Shown: positions 41,156 through 50,076, counted from the stretch's first letter. The stretch is DNA of 64,000 nucleotides from Mariniflexile sp044335535 (GCF_044335535.1 NZ_JBIQVZ010000006.1:143875-207874); one strand, 5' to 3'. Made by a program: numbers and translations. Notes: a model not told the origin generated them from the sequence alone.

Positions 41156-42424
41156 ATGAGAACAATATTAAAAAAATCAATACTACTGGGAATCATATTA
41201 ATAGGATTCAGTCTTTATGCTCAAAACAGACATTTAGATAATTTTAAACCACAAGATCAAGACGGAATAGGCGTTTTTGAAGTACAAAAAGATACAGTGT
41301 CAACCTTTGATGGCGTGAAAGTTAGGGTAGGAGGTGCTTCGACACTTCAATTCCAAGCTTTGGACAATGAAAACTCTGGAGCTGCACCATTAGGAAAAGT
41401 AGGAAGTAACTTTAATTTAGCTACAGCCAATTTAGATTTAGACGTGGCACTTTATGATGGTGTAAGAATGCATTTAAGAACCTATCTATCTTCTAGACAT
41501 CACCATGAAACTTATGTTAAAGGAGGCTATTTTCAAATTGATAAATTAGATTTTATTAGTGAAGGATTTTTAGAAGATTTCATGAGCCATGCAACCATTA
41601 AAATTGGTCATATGGAAAATAATTACGGTGACGCACATTTTAGAAGAAGTGATAATGCCCAAACGCTTTTCAATCCGTTTGTAGGAAACCTGATTATGGA
41701 TTCATTTACAACTGAAGTTGGTGCTGAATTACTTTACCAATGTGATAGTGGTTTTTTAGGAATGGTAGGTTTCTCTAATGGTAAATTAAACCAAAACGTT
41801 AAAGAGTCTAATGGTACGACTGGAGGCGCAGCTTTCCTTGCAAAAGTTGGTTACGATAAACAAATTACCGATGATTTTAGATTCAGATTAACAGGATCTT
41901 TATACAACACTGGGTACGCTCAATCTGTATATTTATATACTGCAGATAGAGCTGGTTCTAGATATTATGATATTATGCAATCTGCAACAGCTACTAAAGA
42001 TGACTTTAGATCAGGACGTTTCGATCCAGGTTTTAAAAACAAAATTACTGCTGTAATGATTAATCCATTCATAAAATATGGAGGTTTGGAAGTTTTTGGA
42101 ACTGTTGAGTTGACTTCTGGAAGAACCTTAGCTGAAACCGACAGAAGAAAAGCGACACAATATGCAGGTGAACTTATCTATAGATTTGGTAACAGTGAAA
42201 ACTTCTACTTAGGTGGTCGATACAATACAGTAAGTGCTGAACTGACAAGTGGTGATGATATAAATATTGATAGATTCCAATTAGGTGCTGGCTGGTTTAT
42301 GACCAAAAATGTCTTAATGAAAGCTGAGTATGTTGTTCAAAAATATAAAGATTATCCAACAGGAGACCTTTTAGAGGATGGTAAGTTTAATGGTTTTATG
42401 TTAGAAGCAGCTATAAGTTTCTAA
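41156..42424 (+). CDS. Outer-membrane beta-barrel protein, porin-like
   Basis: Outer-membrane protein of 422 residues with a signal peptide (KSILLGIILIGFSLYAQ). Alternating strands such as VRMHLRTYLSSRHHHETYVKGGYFQI, FRFRLTGSLYNTG and ENFYLGGRYNTVSAEL cover the rest, and the last strand ends LEAAISF with the C-terminal Phe typical of BAM substrates. It belongs to an uncharacterised Bacteroidota porin-like group; no substrate can be given. Its position between two YceI genes suggests co-function. It is followed by a long-looped inverted repeat. Confidence 0.75.
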   Translation: MRTILKKSILLGIILIGFSLYAQNRHLDNFKPQDQDGIGVFEVQKDTVSTFDGVKVRVGGASTLQFQALDNENSGAAPLGKVGSNFNLATANLDLDVALYDGVRMHLRTYLSSRHHHETYVKGGYFQIDKLDFISEGFLEDFMSHATIKIGHMENNYGDAHFRRSDNAQTLFNPFVGNLIMDSFTTEVGAELLYQCDSGFLGMVGFSNGKLNQNVKESNGTTGGAAFLAKVGYDKQITDDFRFRLTGSLYNTGYAQSVYLYTADRAGSRYYDIMQSATATKDDFRSGRFDPGFKNKITAVMINPFIKYGGLEVFGTVELTSGRTLAETDRRKATQYAGELIYRFGNSENFYLGGRYNTVSAELTSGDDINIDRFQLGAGWFMTKNVLMKAEYVVQKYKDYPTGDLLEDGKFNGFMLEAAISF

Positions 42425-42444
42425 GTGTTTCATAATTAAGTGTA

Positions 42445-42516
42445 ACAAGTCTCAATAGTACAAAGTCAAAATTATTTACAATAATATTTTAAATTGGCAT
42501 TTACTTTGAGACTTGT
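42445..42516 (+). terminator. Long-loop inverted repeat after the barrel gene
   Basis: ACAAGTCTCAA and TTGAGACTTGT (11 bp perfect) flank a 50-nt AT-rich loop and are followed by TTTTTA. It is terminator-like although the loop is long. Confidence 0.5.
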
Positions 42517-42606
42517 TTTTATGTATAACTCATTTAAATTCTTTAGTCAAATTGTGAAAAGTTAAACGAGTTCATAATAAAATTCCAGAAATTAAGTTTT
42601 AATGTT

Positions 42607-43194
42607 ATGATTATCAAGAGGGTTATATTTTTAATCTCTATAGTGACCGCATTAGCTTTTACAGTTAGAGATTCAATAATTAAAAGTACATCGGTTGTTA
42701 TAACTACAGAGAGTTCTTTGGTGGTTAGAGGAACAACCAATGTAAATACCTTTTCTTGTGTATTTAATATTAATAAATTTAAAAATCCCATTCATGTAGA
42801 CTATTTTGTTGAAGATGGCAAAATGATTTTTAAAAAAACAGCTTTAGTTTTAGATAATAATTGTTTTGATTGTGGTGGAAAAGGAATAAACAGTGATTTT
42901 CAAAAAATTTTAAAAACAGATAAGTATCCTCAAATAACATTGTTTTTAAAGGAGATTACGCCATTAGAAAACACATTGGATGTTCAAGCATTCATAAATA
43001 TAGAAATTGCGGGGATTGTTAAAAGCTATAGAATTCCTGTAAAAGTTAAAAAAAATAATGACATGCTTATTACGGGAGATTTGGCAATAAGTTTAGACGA
43101 TTATGGCTTAGAAGCACCAAAAAAAATGTTTGGGCTTATTTCTGTAGATGATACAATTCAAATTTTTTTCCAATTAGCAGTTCGGGAAAAATAG
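42607..43194 (+). CDS. YceI-like periplasmic protein, divergent
   Basis: Exported protein of 195 residues with a signal peptide (VIFLISIVTALAFTV). It is more distant from YceI than the gene at 40525 but keeps the pattern: LVVRGTTNVNTFSCVFNINKF, a loop DNNCFDCGGKGINSDFQKILKTDKYPQITLFL, and SLDDYGLEAPKKMFGLISVDDTIQIFF. The pair of Cys in NCFDCG is unusual and could form a disulfide. It ends the YceI/barrel cluster and is followed by a shared convergent terminator. Confidence 0.75.
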   Translation: MIIKRVIFLISIVTALAFTVRDSIIKSTSVVITTESSLVVRGTTNVNTFSCVFNINKFKNPIHVDYFVEDGKMIFKKTALVLDNNCFDCGGKGINSDFQKILKTDKYPQITLFLKEITPLENTLDVQAFINIEIAGIVKSYRIPVKVKKNNDMLITGDLAISLDDYGLEAPKKMFGLISVDDTIQIFFQLAVREK

Positions 43195-43230
43195 TTTAGG
43201 TTGGGCTAGTTCGGATTCAAATTTTTTAAA

Positions 43231-43263
43231 GGAATGATGTTAAATATAATATCATTCTTTTTT
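43231..43263. terminator. Convergent terminator between the YceI and GIN genes
   Basis: GAATGAT and ATCATTC with an AT-rich loop and a T-run, placed between two convergent stops. Confidence 0.6.
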
Positions 43264-44095
43264 ATTTTTCCTTTTTTTGAAGCTTAGAAGTATCGCTAAG
43301 TTTATTCACTATAATTTTAGGGTTGCCATACAGATATACGCTACTACTACCTGAAGCATCAATAGTTATTGTATCGGTTACTTCCAAATAGGCATCGCTG
43401 GATATTTCATTTAAAGTGTTACAGATATGGGCAGTAAAATTTTCACCATGAAATTGCGAGTAATTATCGGTTCTTAGCTTAAATTCATTGGTTTCTCCTT
43501 CAATTATTGCGTGAGCACGTTGGTATAAATCTATGTTTGTAATTGGTGAATAAATTAACGCCTCTAATTTGCCATTATCAGATAATGACAGTTTGGCGTT
43601 TTCGCAGGTTAAATTAAGTTTTACCTTAGACTTGCCATGACCTTGAAACTCAAAATCAGTTGTTTTTAAAGTTAATCCTGCTCTTGATGCCCCTTCCGCT
43701 ATAAGTATAGCGTTAGCCAAATTCATGGTTGTTAATGATAGTATTTTGCCAGAATCGGTGACTTTAATAGTGTTTAAGCTATCATCATGATTCACGGTAA
43801 TATTCAAGCGTTTTTTTGTGACTATTCTTGTCGTTTTATCAAAGGATAAAACACCATTAACAACATCGAACTTTATAAACTCATGCAGGTTTTCATCAGT
43901 TTCAATAGTCACCGAAGGTACATTGTTATAAACGATTTCAATATCAAAATCTTCATCAACTATAATGGTGTGAAACGGATTGATTTCGGTTTGTATAATG
44001 GTAACAATTTTATTTCCTCTTACTTTTTCAGGATTTTGTGCCACGGTAGCGAAACAAAACAGTAAAGCAACGGTGGTAATATATGGGTTAATCAT
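43262..44095 (-). CDS. GIN-domain (DUF2807) exported protein
   Basis: Secreted or periplasmic protein of 277 residues with a signal peptide (YITTVALLFCFATVAQ). The body is a right-handed beta-helix-like GIN domain (PF10988 type): PFHTIIVDEDFDIEIVYNNVPSVTIETDENL, then repeated short strands ending with DASGSSSVYLYGNPK. Such proteins are frequent in Bacteroidota and of unknown function. It is separated from the next GIN gene by a repeat block and a terminator-like stem, so it has probably its own promoter. Confidence 0.85.
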   Translation of the reverse strand: MINPYITTVALLFCFATVAQNPEKVRGNKIVTIIQTEINPFHTIIVDEDFDIEIVYNNVPSVTIETDENLHEFIKFDVVNGVLSFDKTTRIVTKKRLNITVNHDDSLNTIKVTDSGKILSLTTMNLANAILIAEGASRAGLTLKTTDFEFQGHGKSKVKLNLTCENAKLSLSDNGKLEALIYSPITNIDLYQRAHAIIEGETNEFKLRTDNYSQFHGENFTAHICNTLNEISSDAYLEVTDTITIDASGSSSVYLYGNPKIIVNKLSDTSKLQKKEK

Positions 44096-44131
44096 TGATT
44101 TAAAGAAAGTTGTTGTATAACAAATATAAGC

Positions 44132-44172
44132 AAAACCATCTTAAACTTTATTTTTTAGCTTAAGATGGTTTT
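44132..44172 (-). terminator. Terminator-like inverted repeat between the GIN genes
   Basis: AAAACCATCTTAA and TTAAGATGGTTTT form a 13-bp perfect stem around a 15-nt loop. It lies downstream, on the minus strand, of the operon ending at 44405. Confidence 0.6.
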
Positions 44173-44214
44173 AAGAGCCTGTTTAAATTTTGTTTTTGGA
44201 ATATTTTATAGGGT

Positions 44215-44310
44215 ATTTTTTCTTCAGACAGGGCCGAGCGTATAAAAAAGGTCTGGGAGACCTTTTTAGCGAAGGAGCCAGGCTGCCGCGAGGGAGAGGT
44301 ACATAGCTAC
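44215..44310 (+). repeat. Dispersed repeat GGCCGAGCGT family, copy 2
   Basis: AGGGCCGAGCGTATAAAAAA, GGTCTGGGAGACC, TTTTTAGCGAAGGAGCCAGG and CTGCCGCGAGG. It is an inverted copy of 40122-40235. The central stem AAAAAGGTCT/AGACCTTTTT is perfect. Confidence 0.65.
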
Positions 44311-44404
44311 GAACCGAAAAATAGCTGAAGTATGGTGGAAAAAGGCACATAAAAGAACCAAAGGATAAAACTTAAACAGGCTCTAAATTGGTTGGCTTTA
44401 AGGT

Positions 44405-45133
44405 TTATTGTTTCGTTATGCTACCAGAAACACTATCGTTTTTAGTTACTTTTTCAGGATTTCCAAAATATGTAATATGACCTCCACTGCTTGCTTTCGC
44501 TGTTAATTCTTTTGAGGTATTTACCGTAATATTGGCACCACTTGAGGCATTTGCATAACTGGATTGGGCTTCCATATCTTTAGCTTTTATAGTGCTGCCG
44601 CTTGAGGCTTCGGCAGTAAGCTTAATGGTTTTTCCAGATAGTTTTAAATTGCTGCCACTGGAAGATTTGCAGTTTAGATTGGCGGCGTTAATGCTTAAAT
44701 CGACATGACTGCCACTGCTAGTTTCTAAATCTAAATGCTTTACAACAAGGGTGTTTGTTGATTTTACATTACTGCCACTTGTAGCGATCATACTAGAAAT
44801 ATCTCTGAAGCTTACCATTACTTTTTTGGAGGTATATTTACCTATATTTTTTTTAGTGTGTATTTTCAAAACATTATCCACAACTTCGGTTATAATGATA
44901 TCCTGTAAATTTTCATCGGCTTCAACGCTGATGTCTTCGTTGTCGCTTTGTGTTACATATACATTTAAACCTTCGGTAGCCTTTATGGCACTAAAAGGTT
45001 GATTAATGTTTCTTTTTTCAATGGTTACATTACCGTTTCCTTCAATGCCTGAGTGTATGTTTATATCAAAATTGCAAGAAAATAAACTTAAACTAATAAG
45101 GGTAGCTACTATAATTTTTGCTAAAGTTGTCAT
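44405..45133 (-). CDS. GIN-domain (DUF2807) lipoprotein
   Basis: Lipoprotein of 242 residues with lipobox LFSC (Cys20). The GIN domain is classic: RNINQPFSAIKATEGLNVYVTQSDNEDISVEADENLQDIIITEV, followed by many short SSGS/SGSN turns of a beta-helix (SGSHVDLSI, SGSNLKLSG, SGSTIKA, SGANITV, SGGHITYFGNPEKV). It is the third gene of a minus-strand set after PadR and PspC genes, a combination conserved in Flavobacteriaceae. Its function is unknown; a role in envelope stress sensing with the PspC protein is a guess from context. Confidence 0.88.
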   Translation of the reverse strand: MTTLAKIIVATLISLSLFSCNFDINIHSGIEGNGNVTIEKRNINQPFSAIKATEGLNVYVTQSDNEDISVEADENLQDIIITEVVDNVLKIHTKKNIGKYTSKKVMVSFRDISSMIATSGSNVKSTNTLVVKHLDLETSSGSHVDLSINAANLNCKSSSGSNLKLSGKTIKLTAEASSGSTIKAKDMEAQSSYANASSGANITVNTSKELTAKASSGGHITYFGNPEKVTKNDSVSGSITKQ

Positions 45134-45162
45134 AATTGTTCGTTTTTTGATTGATGAATTTA

Positions 45163-45232
45163 TTTCAGTATGTATGCTGAACTTGTTTCAGTATGTATGC
45201 TGAATTTATTTCAGTATGATTGATGTTTTTGT
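45163..45232. repeat. 23-bp tandem repeat in the leader of the GIN lipoprotein gene
   Basis: TTTCAGTATGTATGCTGAACT(TG) occurs in about 2.6 units (45163, 45186, 45209), between the PspC stop and the GIN start. It derives from the TGCTGAACTTGTTTCAG type of dispersed repeat. Confidence 0.65.
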
Positions 45233-45308
45233 TATTCAAATATCTAGCTTTTTTGTTATTGATTAGTAACCTAAATATCTGAACTGTTGTTTTTTAATGA
45301 TGAATTGT

Positions 45309-47102
45309 TTAGTTTTCTGATTTAACACTAACGCCTTCCGAATTAATATTTACCTTAACGTCTTCCGATTCGGCATTAATGCCATTATCGTCAATTTTCA
45401 AACTGCTTTTGTCGCCCTTAATTTCAATACCGCTTTCATCAATTTTTACATTGGGAATATCAACGTCTATTTCAAATTCATCATCATCACAATCATTACA
45501 TACTAAATCGTCTTCAGTAACATTTAAGTAATGGTTCATGTAATTTGAAGCCATGTTATGGTTTAAATAGCGTCTGGTATTGTTGCTAAATTTAACCACG
45601 GAACCTTCTGGTAAATAAAGAACCACAACGATCTCTTGGTCGCTAAATTTGTTTTTTGCATCTGTTGATAAATAAGAATCTAATTGGAGCATATTTCCTT
45701 TTAAAGCGTAATTATAATGTATGTTTTTAGCACATTCTATGGCCTTGTCATAATTTCTGCCATCGGCACTTTTTTCTATACTGATAGTGGCTAAAGAGTC
45801 GGTTGTAGATTTAACAATGATGCTAATATCTGAACTGTAAATAGTTTTTTCACCGTTTTCATTGTTTGCTACTTTAAACGAATCGTGTCTGTGATAGCGG
45901 TTTCTTAATAAATCATTTTCAGCCATTTTAATTTCTAAGGTATCGTTGGCAGTAATAAAAAGCGTTTGTTTTTCCATAACACGCTCGTTAAATGCATGTT
46001 CGCTTACTTCTCTAAATCCAATGACTATTAATCCGATGATTGAGAATAACCACAAGCCTAAAAGGGTGAATTTTGCAATGTTCCCAATAGATTTTAAGTT
46101 GGTCACAAGAATTTTCAAACCTAAATAGAAAAGGAAAAAGAAAGGAATTCCGATAGCGAAAAAGGCTAATAAAGAAACCAACCAAACTGGTGAGTTTCCT
46201 GCAATGGCAATATTTACAAAATCCATTCCTGGTATGTGTATAATATCGGCAACGCCTAATGAAAACCAACCAATTATTAATGATATTAGGGCAAAGGCAC
46301 CTACTATTATTAAAATGATTCCTATAAACTTTGCAAATATTTTAAGGAAAAACATGATGATATCTGCTAACGTGTCAAAAAATGATTTTGAGTTCGATTT
46401 AATTCTGCTTCCTTGCTTTTGAAGATCGACTTTCTTTGCTGCGTCCGATACATTTTTAGCGGCACCAGAAACAGAGTCTGTGACATTTTTAGCGACATCC
46501 GATACCGTTTCTGAAACCGTATCAAAACCATCCTTAATTTTTTTTTCTATGTTGCTAATATTTACAGGTTCGCCCGTCATCATTATTTTTTCGGCAGTTG
46601 TTTTAGCTTCGGGAACTAAAATCCAGAACAGAATATAAATGAATATAAAAGTACCACCCGAACCAACTGTAAATAATATCCAAAGTAAGCGTACCCATAC
46701 AGCATCAATACCTAAGTAATACCCCAGTCCGGAAGCAACACCACCAATGTATGAGTTGTCGGTATCTCTAAATAGTTTTTTTGAACCCGATGATTTTCTT
46801 TGGTAGGAGGATTGTGGTTCGTCCTCGAAAATTTCATCATCAACCAAATAATCTTCTGGTTGCCCCATGATGGATATAACTTCATCAACTTCCTTAATAC
46901 GAATAACTTGTTTGTCGTTTTGAACGCGTTCACTAAAAAGTTCGGCGATACGTGTTTCAATATCTGCAATAATTTCAGTGCGCCCTTGAGAGTCTGTAAA
47001 TGAACGTTTTATAGCCTCAAGATAGCGTTGCAGTTTTAAGTATGCATCTTCATCAATATGGAAGAATGTACCTGCTAAATTTATGTTGACTGTTTTATTC
47101 AT
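45309..47102 (-). CDS. PspC-domain inner-membrane protein
   Basis: Membrane protein of 597 residues. The N-terminus (INLAGTFFHIDEDAYLKLQRYL, IADIETRIAELFSER, EVISIMGQPEDY) is the flavobacterial leader region. A PspC domain follows at about residues 110-170 (LFRDTDNSYIGGVASGLGYYLGIDAVWVRLLWILF). Further helices lie at about 245-375, and the C-terminal half is soluble and beta-rich, ending in short DIDVDIPNVKIDESGIEIKGD-like repeats. PspC family proteins take part in envelope stress responses in Proteobacteria; here the partner set differs (PadR, GIN). Its start is 1 bp from the PadR stop, so translation is coupled. Confidence 0.88.
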   Translation of the reverse strand: MNKTVNINLAGTFFHIDEDAYLKLQRYLEAIKRSFTDSQGRTEIIADIETRIAELFSERVQNDKQVIRIKEVDEVISIMGQPEDYLVDDEIFEDEPQSSYQRKSSGSKKLFRDTDNSYIGGVASGLGYYLGIDAVWVRLLWILFTVGSGGTFIFIYILFWILVPEAKTTAEKIMMTGEPVNISNIEKKIKDGFDTVSETVSDVAKNVTDSVSGAAKNVSDAAKKVDLQKQGSRIKSNSKSFFDTLADIIMFFLKIFAKFIGIILIIVGAFALISLIIGWFSLGVADIIHIPGMDFVNIAIAGNSPVWLVSLLAFFAIGIPFFFLFYLGLKILVTNLKSIGNIAKFTLLGLWLFSIIGLIVIGFREVSEHAFNERVMEKQTLFITANDTLEIKMAENDLLRNRYHRHDSFKVANNENGEKTIYSSDISIIVKSTTDSLATISIEKSADGRNYDKAIECAKNIHYNYALKGNMLQLDSYLSTDAKNKFSDQEIVVVLYLPEGSVVKFSNNTRRYLNHNMASNYMNHYLNVTEDDLVCNDCDDDEFEIDVDIPNVKIDESGIEIKGDKSSLKIDDNGINAESEDVKVNINSEGVSVKSEN

Positions 47103-47103
47103 T

Positions 47104-47442
47104 TTAATGTTGTTTTTTTTGATTGGTTACTAAGTTCACGGCGTTTTGTAATTCGCTCCATGTGGTGTTTAATTCCTTTAAAAATAATTTGCCTGTTTCG
47201 GTCAGTCCGTAGTATTTTCTCGGCGGTCCAGAAGTAGACTCTTCCCAACGGTAATTAAGAAGTCCAGCATTTTTTAATCGTGTAAGTAGTGGGTAAATAG
47301 TACCTTCCACTACGAGCAGTTTAGCGTCTTTTAAGGTATCTAAAATTTCTGCTACATAAGCATCGTCGTCTTTTAAGACCGATAGTATGCAGAATTCTAA
47401 AACTCCTTTGCGCATTTGTGCTTTTGTGTTTTCTATTTTCAT
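47104..47442 (-). CDS. PadR-family transcriptional regulator
   Basis: Winged-helix regulator of 112 residues: KGVLEFCILSVLKDDDAYVAEIL, then LVVEGTIYPLLTRLKNAGLLNYRWEES and GPPRKYYGLTETGKLFLKEL, the PadR signature. It heads the PadR-PspC-GIN operon and probably autoregulates it. The pairing of PadR with PspC membrane proteins is widespread in Bacteroidota. The signal is unknown. Confidence 0.92.
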   Translation of the reverse strand: MKIENTKAQMRKGVLEFCILSVLKDDDAYVAEILDTLKDAKLLVVEGTIYPLLTRLKNAGLLNYRWEESTSGPPRKYYGLTETGKLFLKELNTTWSELQNAVNLVTNQKKQH

Positions 47443-47601
47443 AAGTTGTTAATATTGTTTTTTAAAGGTCTTATGCGGTTCGCATTCAAGACATTTAAAT
47501 TGATTGATGATTTTACCCATGCTCGTGTCATATTCTAAATCATTTTAATAATGTGAAACTGTTCATTTTTTGATTGATTTGATGATGATTTATTGATGAA
47601 A

Positions 47602-48048
47602 TTATTTTAAAAAATTGATTGTCAGTGGATATTTATAATATGCGCCATCTCGTGCTTTTAAACTAGCTATTACTATTAAAACAAGTTCTATAATAAAACC
47701 TATAATTGCCAAAACACCTAAGCCACCACCAATATATAAAAGGGGAGAAGGCTTGCCGATGTTGATATGAAAATCGTGGAAACCATGAAAGTCTATAAAG
47801 TCTAAACCACTAAACATTTTAAATATGAAAAACGGAACCGTTATCGCACCAAGAATAATGGCATAAAGCAAAATACTTACTTGAAAATTAATGGCTTGTT
47901 TTCCATGGGCATCTATAAATTCCGATTTCTCTTTATTGGCAGCCCATAATATAATAGGCCCAATAAAGTTTCCAAACGGAATAATAAACCTGCTAAAGGT
48001 TGATAAATGAATAAATGTGGCGATGTTTTTTTGGTGGTTATCTAACAT
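47602..48048 (-). CDS. DUF4870 membrane protein
   Basis: Small inner-membrane protein of 148 residues with about four helices. The DUF4870 pattern is seen as IATFIHLSTFSRFIIPFGNFIGPIILWAANKEKSEFIDAHGKQAINFQ, followed by ILLYAIILGAITVPFFIF and a C-terminal helix pair ending ASLKARDGAYYKYPLTINFLK. The function is unknown. It lies upstream of, and on the same strand as, the PadR operon, separated by 159 bp without a recognisable feature. Confidence 0.88.
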   Translation of the reverse strand: MLDNHQKNIATFIHLSTFSRFIIPFGNFIGPIILWAANKEKSEFIDAHGKQAINFQVSILLYAIILGAITVPFFIFKMFSGLDFIDFHGFHDFHINIGKPSPLLYIGGGLGVLAIIGFIIELVLIVIASLKARDGAYYKYPLTINFLK

Positions 48049-48206
48049 GATTTAAAAGCATATAATAGTTTCTTATGCAAATATATGTCTTAAAACAGGT
48101 ATTATGTTACACATAGTACTAATAATTAACATAAATTTAACATTTATAGAGATAGATTATTTTCATAACTTAGTGAAAAATTTAGTCAGTCTCTAAATCA
48201 TTATAT

Positions 48207-48662
48207 ATGAATATAACTCCCAGAAAACTAAATGCTTTCACCTTGTTTAAGCTGCCTTCAGCCTTTTTTTGTGGTGTTCGCACACAGTATATAGATACTG
48301 AAAAATGTATTGTTAGAGTCACCCATCGATGGATAAACCAAAACCCTTTTAAGTCCATGTTTTGGGCGGTGCAAGGTATGGCGGCAGAGTTTTCAACTGG
48401 GGCATTAATGATGTTAAAAATTAAAGAATCTGGAAAGCGTGTTTCCATGTTAGTAACATCAAATTCGGCAACATTTTCAAAAAAAGCAACGGGTAAAATT
48501 ACCTTTACTTGTAACGATGGAAATTTAATAGATGAAGCATTGCAAAAAACTATTGAAACAGGCGAGGGACAAACCGTTCGTATGAAATCTGTTGGGATCA
48601 ATGAGGAAGGTATTGAGGTTTCTACATTTATTTTTGAATGGAGTATAAAGGTTAGGGGTTAG
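48207..48662 (+). CDS. DUF4442 hotdog-fold protein
   Basis: Cytoplasmic protein of 151 residues of the DUF4442 group, related to PaaI-type thioesterases. Marks are KLPSAFFCGVRTQYIDTEKCIVRVTHRWINQNPFKSMFWAVQGMAAEFSTGALMML, with the long hotdog helix, and the late strand EGIEVSTFIFEWSIKV. The acyl-CoA thioesterase role is an inference from the fold only. It stands alone and is followed by low-complexity repeats. Confidence 0.85.
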   Translation: MNITPRKLNAFTLFKLPSAFFCGVRTQYIDTEKCIVRVTHRWINQNPFKSMFWAVQGMAAEFSTGALMMLKIKESGKRVSMLVTSNSATFSKKATGKITFTCNDGNLIDEALQKTIETGEGQTVRMKSVGINEEGIEVSTFIFEWSIKVRG

Positions 48663-48835
48663 GATGGTTATGAGGTTATGAGGTTATAAGGTTATGAGGT
48701 TATGAGGTTATAAAGTTATGAGGCTATGAGGTTATGAGGTTATGAGGTTAGATTATTAGACTGGTTGGATAGTTAGTTGGTTAGACCCAGCACCCAGTAC
48801 CCAGTACCCAACACCCAACACCCAACTACATGTAA
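48663..48835. repeat. Tandem GGTTATGA array and CACCCAG phrases
   Basis: About ten imperfect copies of an 8-bp unit GGTTATGA/GGTTATAA (48665-48750), then a GTTAGATTATTAGACTGGTT stretch, then repeated CACCCAGTACCCAACACCC phrases. It is non-coding and probably slips during replication. Confidence 0.8.
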
Positions 48836-48889
48836 CATTATGGTTGTTTTTAAGACAAACAAATCAACAAATAATAAATCAACAATAAT

Positions 48890-49690
48890 ATGACAGCACA
48901 CGAAATTGACTATAGAATCTACGGCGAAGAAATGCAATATGTAGAAATAGAACTCGACCCGCAAGAAGGGGTGATTGCCGAAGCAGGTAGTTTTATGATG
49001 ATGGACGATGGTATTAAAATGGAGACTATTTTTGGTGATGGGTCTCAAAACGATTCTGGATTTTTAGGAAAAATTTTAGGGGCAGGAAAACGGATACTAA
49101 CAGGCGAAAGTTTGTTTATGACAGCTTTCTACAATAATTTAACGGGAAAACGAAATGTAAGTTTTGCATCGCCATATCCCGGAAAAATCATTCCTATTGA
49201 TTTAACCGAGTTTAGAGGCAAATTTATTTGCCAAAAAGATGCGTTTTTATGTGCCGCTAAAGGTGTGAGCATTGGTATCGAGTTTTCAAAAAGATTAGGT
49301 CGCGGACTTTTTGGTGGTGAGGGTTTCATCATGCAAAAACTAGAAGGCGATGGTATGGCGTTTGTACATGCAGGTGGTACTATGGCAAAAAAAGTATTGC
49401 AACGTGGAGAAATCTTGCGTGTGGATACGGGTTGTATTGTAGGTTTTACGCAAGATATCGATTATGATATTGAATTTGTCGGTGGTATTAAAAACACCAT
49501 TTTTGGTGGTGAAGGGTTGTTTTTTGCCAAATTACAAGGTCCCGGAATTGTTTATATCCAATCCTTGCCATTTAGCAGATTAGCTGGTCGCGTATTGGCA
49601 TCGGCACCTCAAGGTGGTGGCAAAGATAAAGGCGAAGGCAGTATTTTAGGTGGTTTGGGTAATATTTTAGATGGCGATAATAGATTTTAA
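48890..49690 (+). CDS. AIM24/TIGR00266-family protein
   Basis: Soluble beta-rich protein of 266 residues. The family pattern is clear: IYGEEMQYVEIELDPQEGVIAEAGSFMMMDDGIKMET, ESLFMTAFYNN, SFASPYPGKIIPIDL, KDAFLCAAKGVSIGIEF, then GLFGGEGFIMQKLEGDGMAFVHAGG and the C-terminal GGEGLFFAKLQGPGIVYIQSLPFSRLAGRV. The tail is Gly-rich. Family members resemble the yeast mitochondrial protein Aim24 and occur as single genes; the function is unknown. It is followed by the long palindrome at 49.83 kb. Confidence 0.9.
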   Translation: MTAHEIDYRIYGEEMQYVEIELDPQEGVIAEAGSFMMMDDGIKMETIFGDGSQNDSGFLGKILGAGKRILTGESLFMTAFYNNLTGKRNVSFASPYPGKIIPIDLTEFRGKFICQKDAFLCAAKGVSIGIEFSKRLGRGLFGGEGFIMQKLEGDGMAFVHAGGTMAKKVLQRGEILRVDTGCIVGFTQDIDYDIEFVGGIKNTIFGGEGLFFAKLQGPGIVYIQSLPFSRLAGRVLASAPQGGGKDKGEGSILGGLGNILDGDNRF

Positions 49691-49709
49691 TGTCTTGTCT
49701 TTAATTTAA

Positions 49710-49755
49710 TGAGGCTGTGTAAAAAGTCTAGTTCTATATCATATTGAGGTATCAT
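49710..49755. repeat. Dispersed GAGGCTGT...AAAAGTCTAGTT repeat
   Basis: GAGGCTGTGTAAAAAGTCTA, then GTTCTATATCATATTGAGG, matches the reverse complement of 9900-9943. It is an orphan piece of a dispersed family. Confidence 0.6.
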
Positions 49756-49822
49756 TTTTATTCATTAGTGTCCGATTAATGATTCAAGACCGCCTAAAAA
49801 AATAGAGTATAGACTAAGGAAT

Positions 49823-49864
49823 ATAGACATTTGAATGGCAATTTATTGCCATTCAAATGTCTAT
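49823..49864. terminator. Perfect 20-bp palindrome between AIM24 and T9SS genes
   Basis: Arms 49823-49842 and 49845-49864 are exactly complementary (starts ATAGACATTTGAATGG) with only TT between. It is followed by TTGTATTTCTGTTTT. Convergent genes flank it. It may be a strong bidirectional terminator, although such length is unusual. Confidence 0.5.
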
Positions 49865-50076
49865 TTGTATTTCTGTTTTATTACTTGCTAAGTAACAAAT
49901 TATTACAAAAAGTAAGAGCACGAATCAGTAATCTCTTTAAAAACCCATTATTACTGTGTTTGCAGATGAATTGTAAAAGTTTTATCGGACAACAATGATT
50001 TTTATTCTAAAAAAAGCTCTACCTGACAAATTAAATTTAAAGGCTTTTTAGCCTCATTAAAAATACACCTATATAT

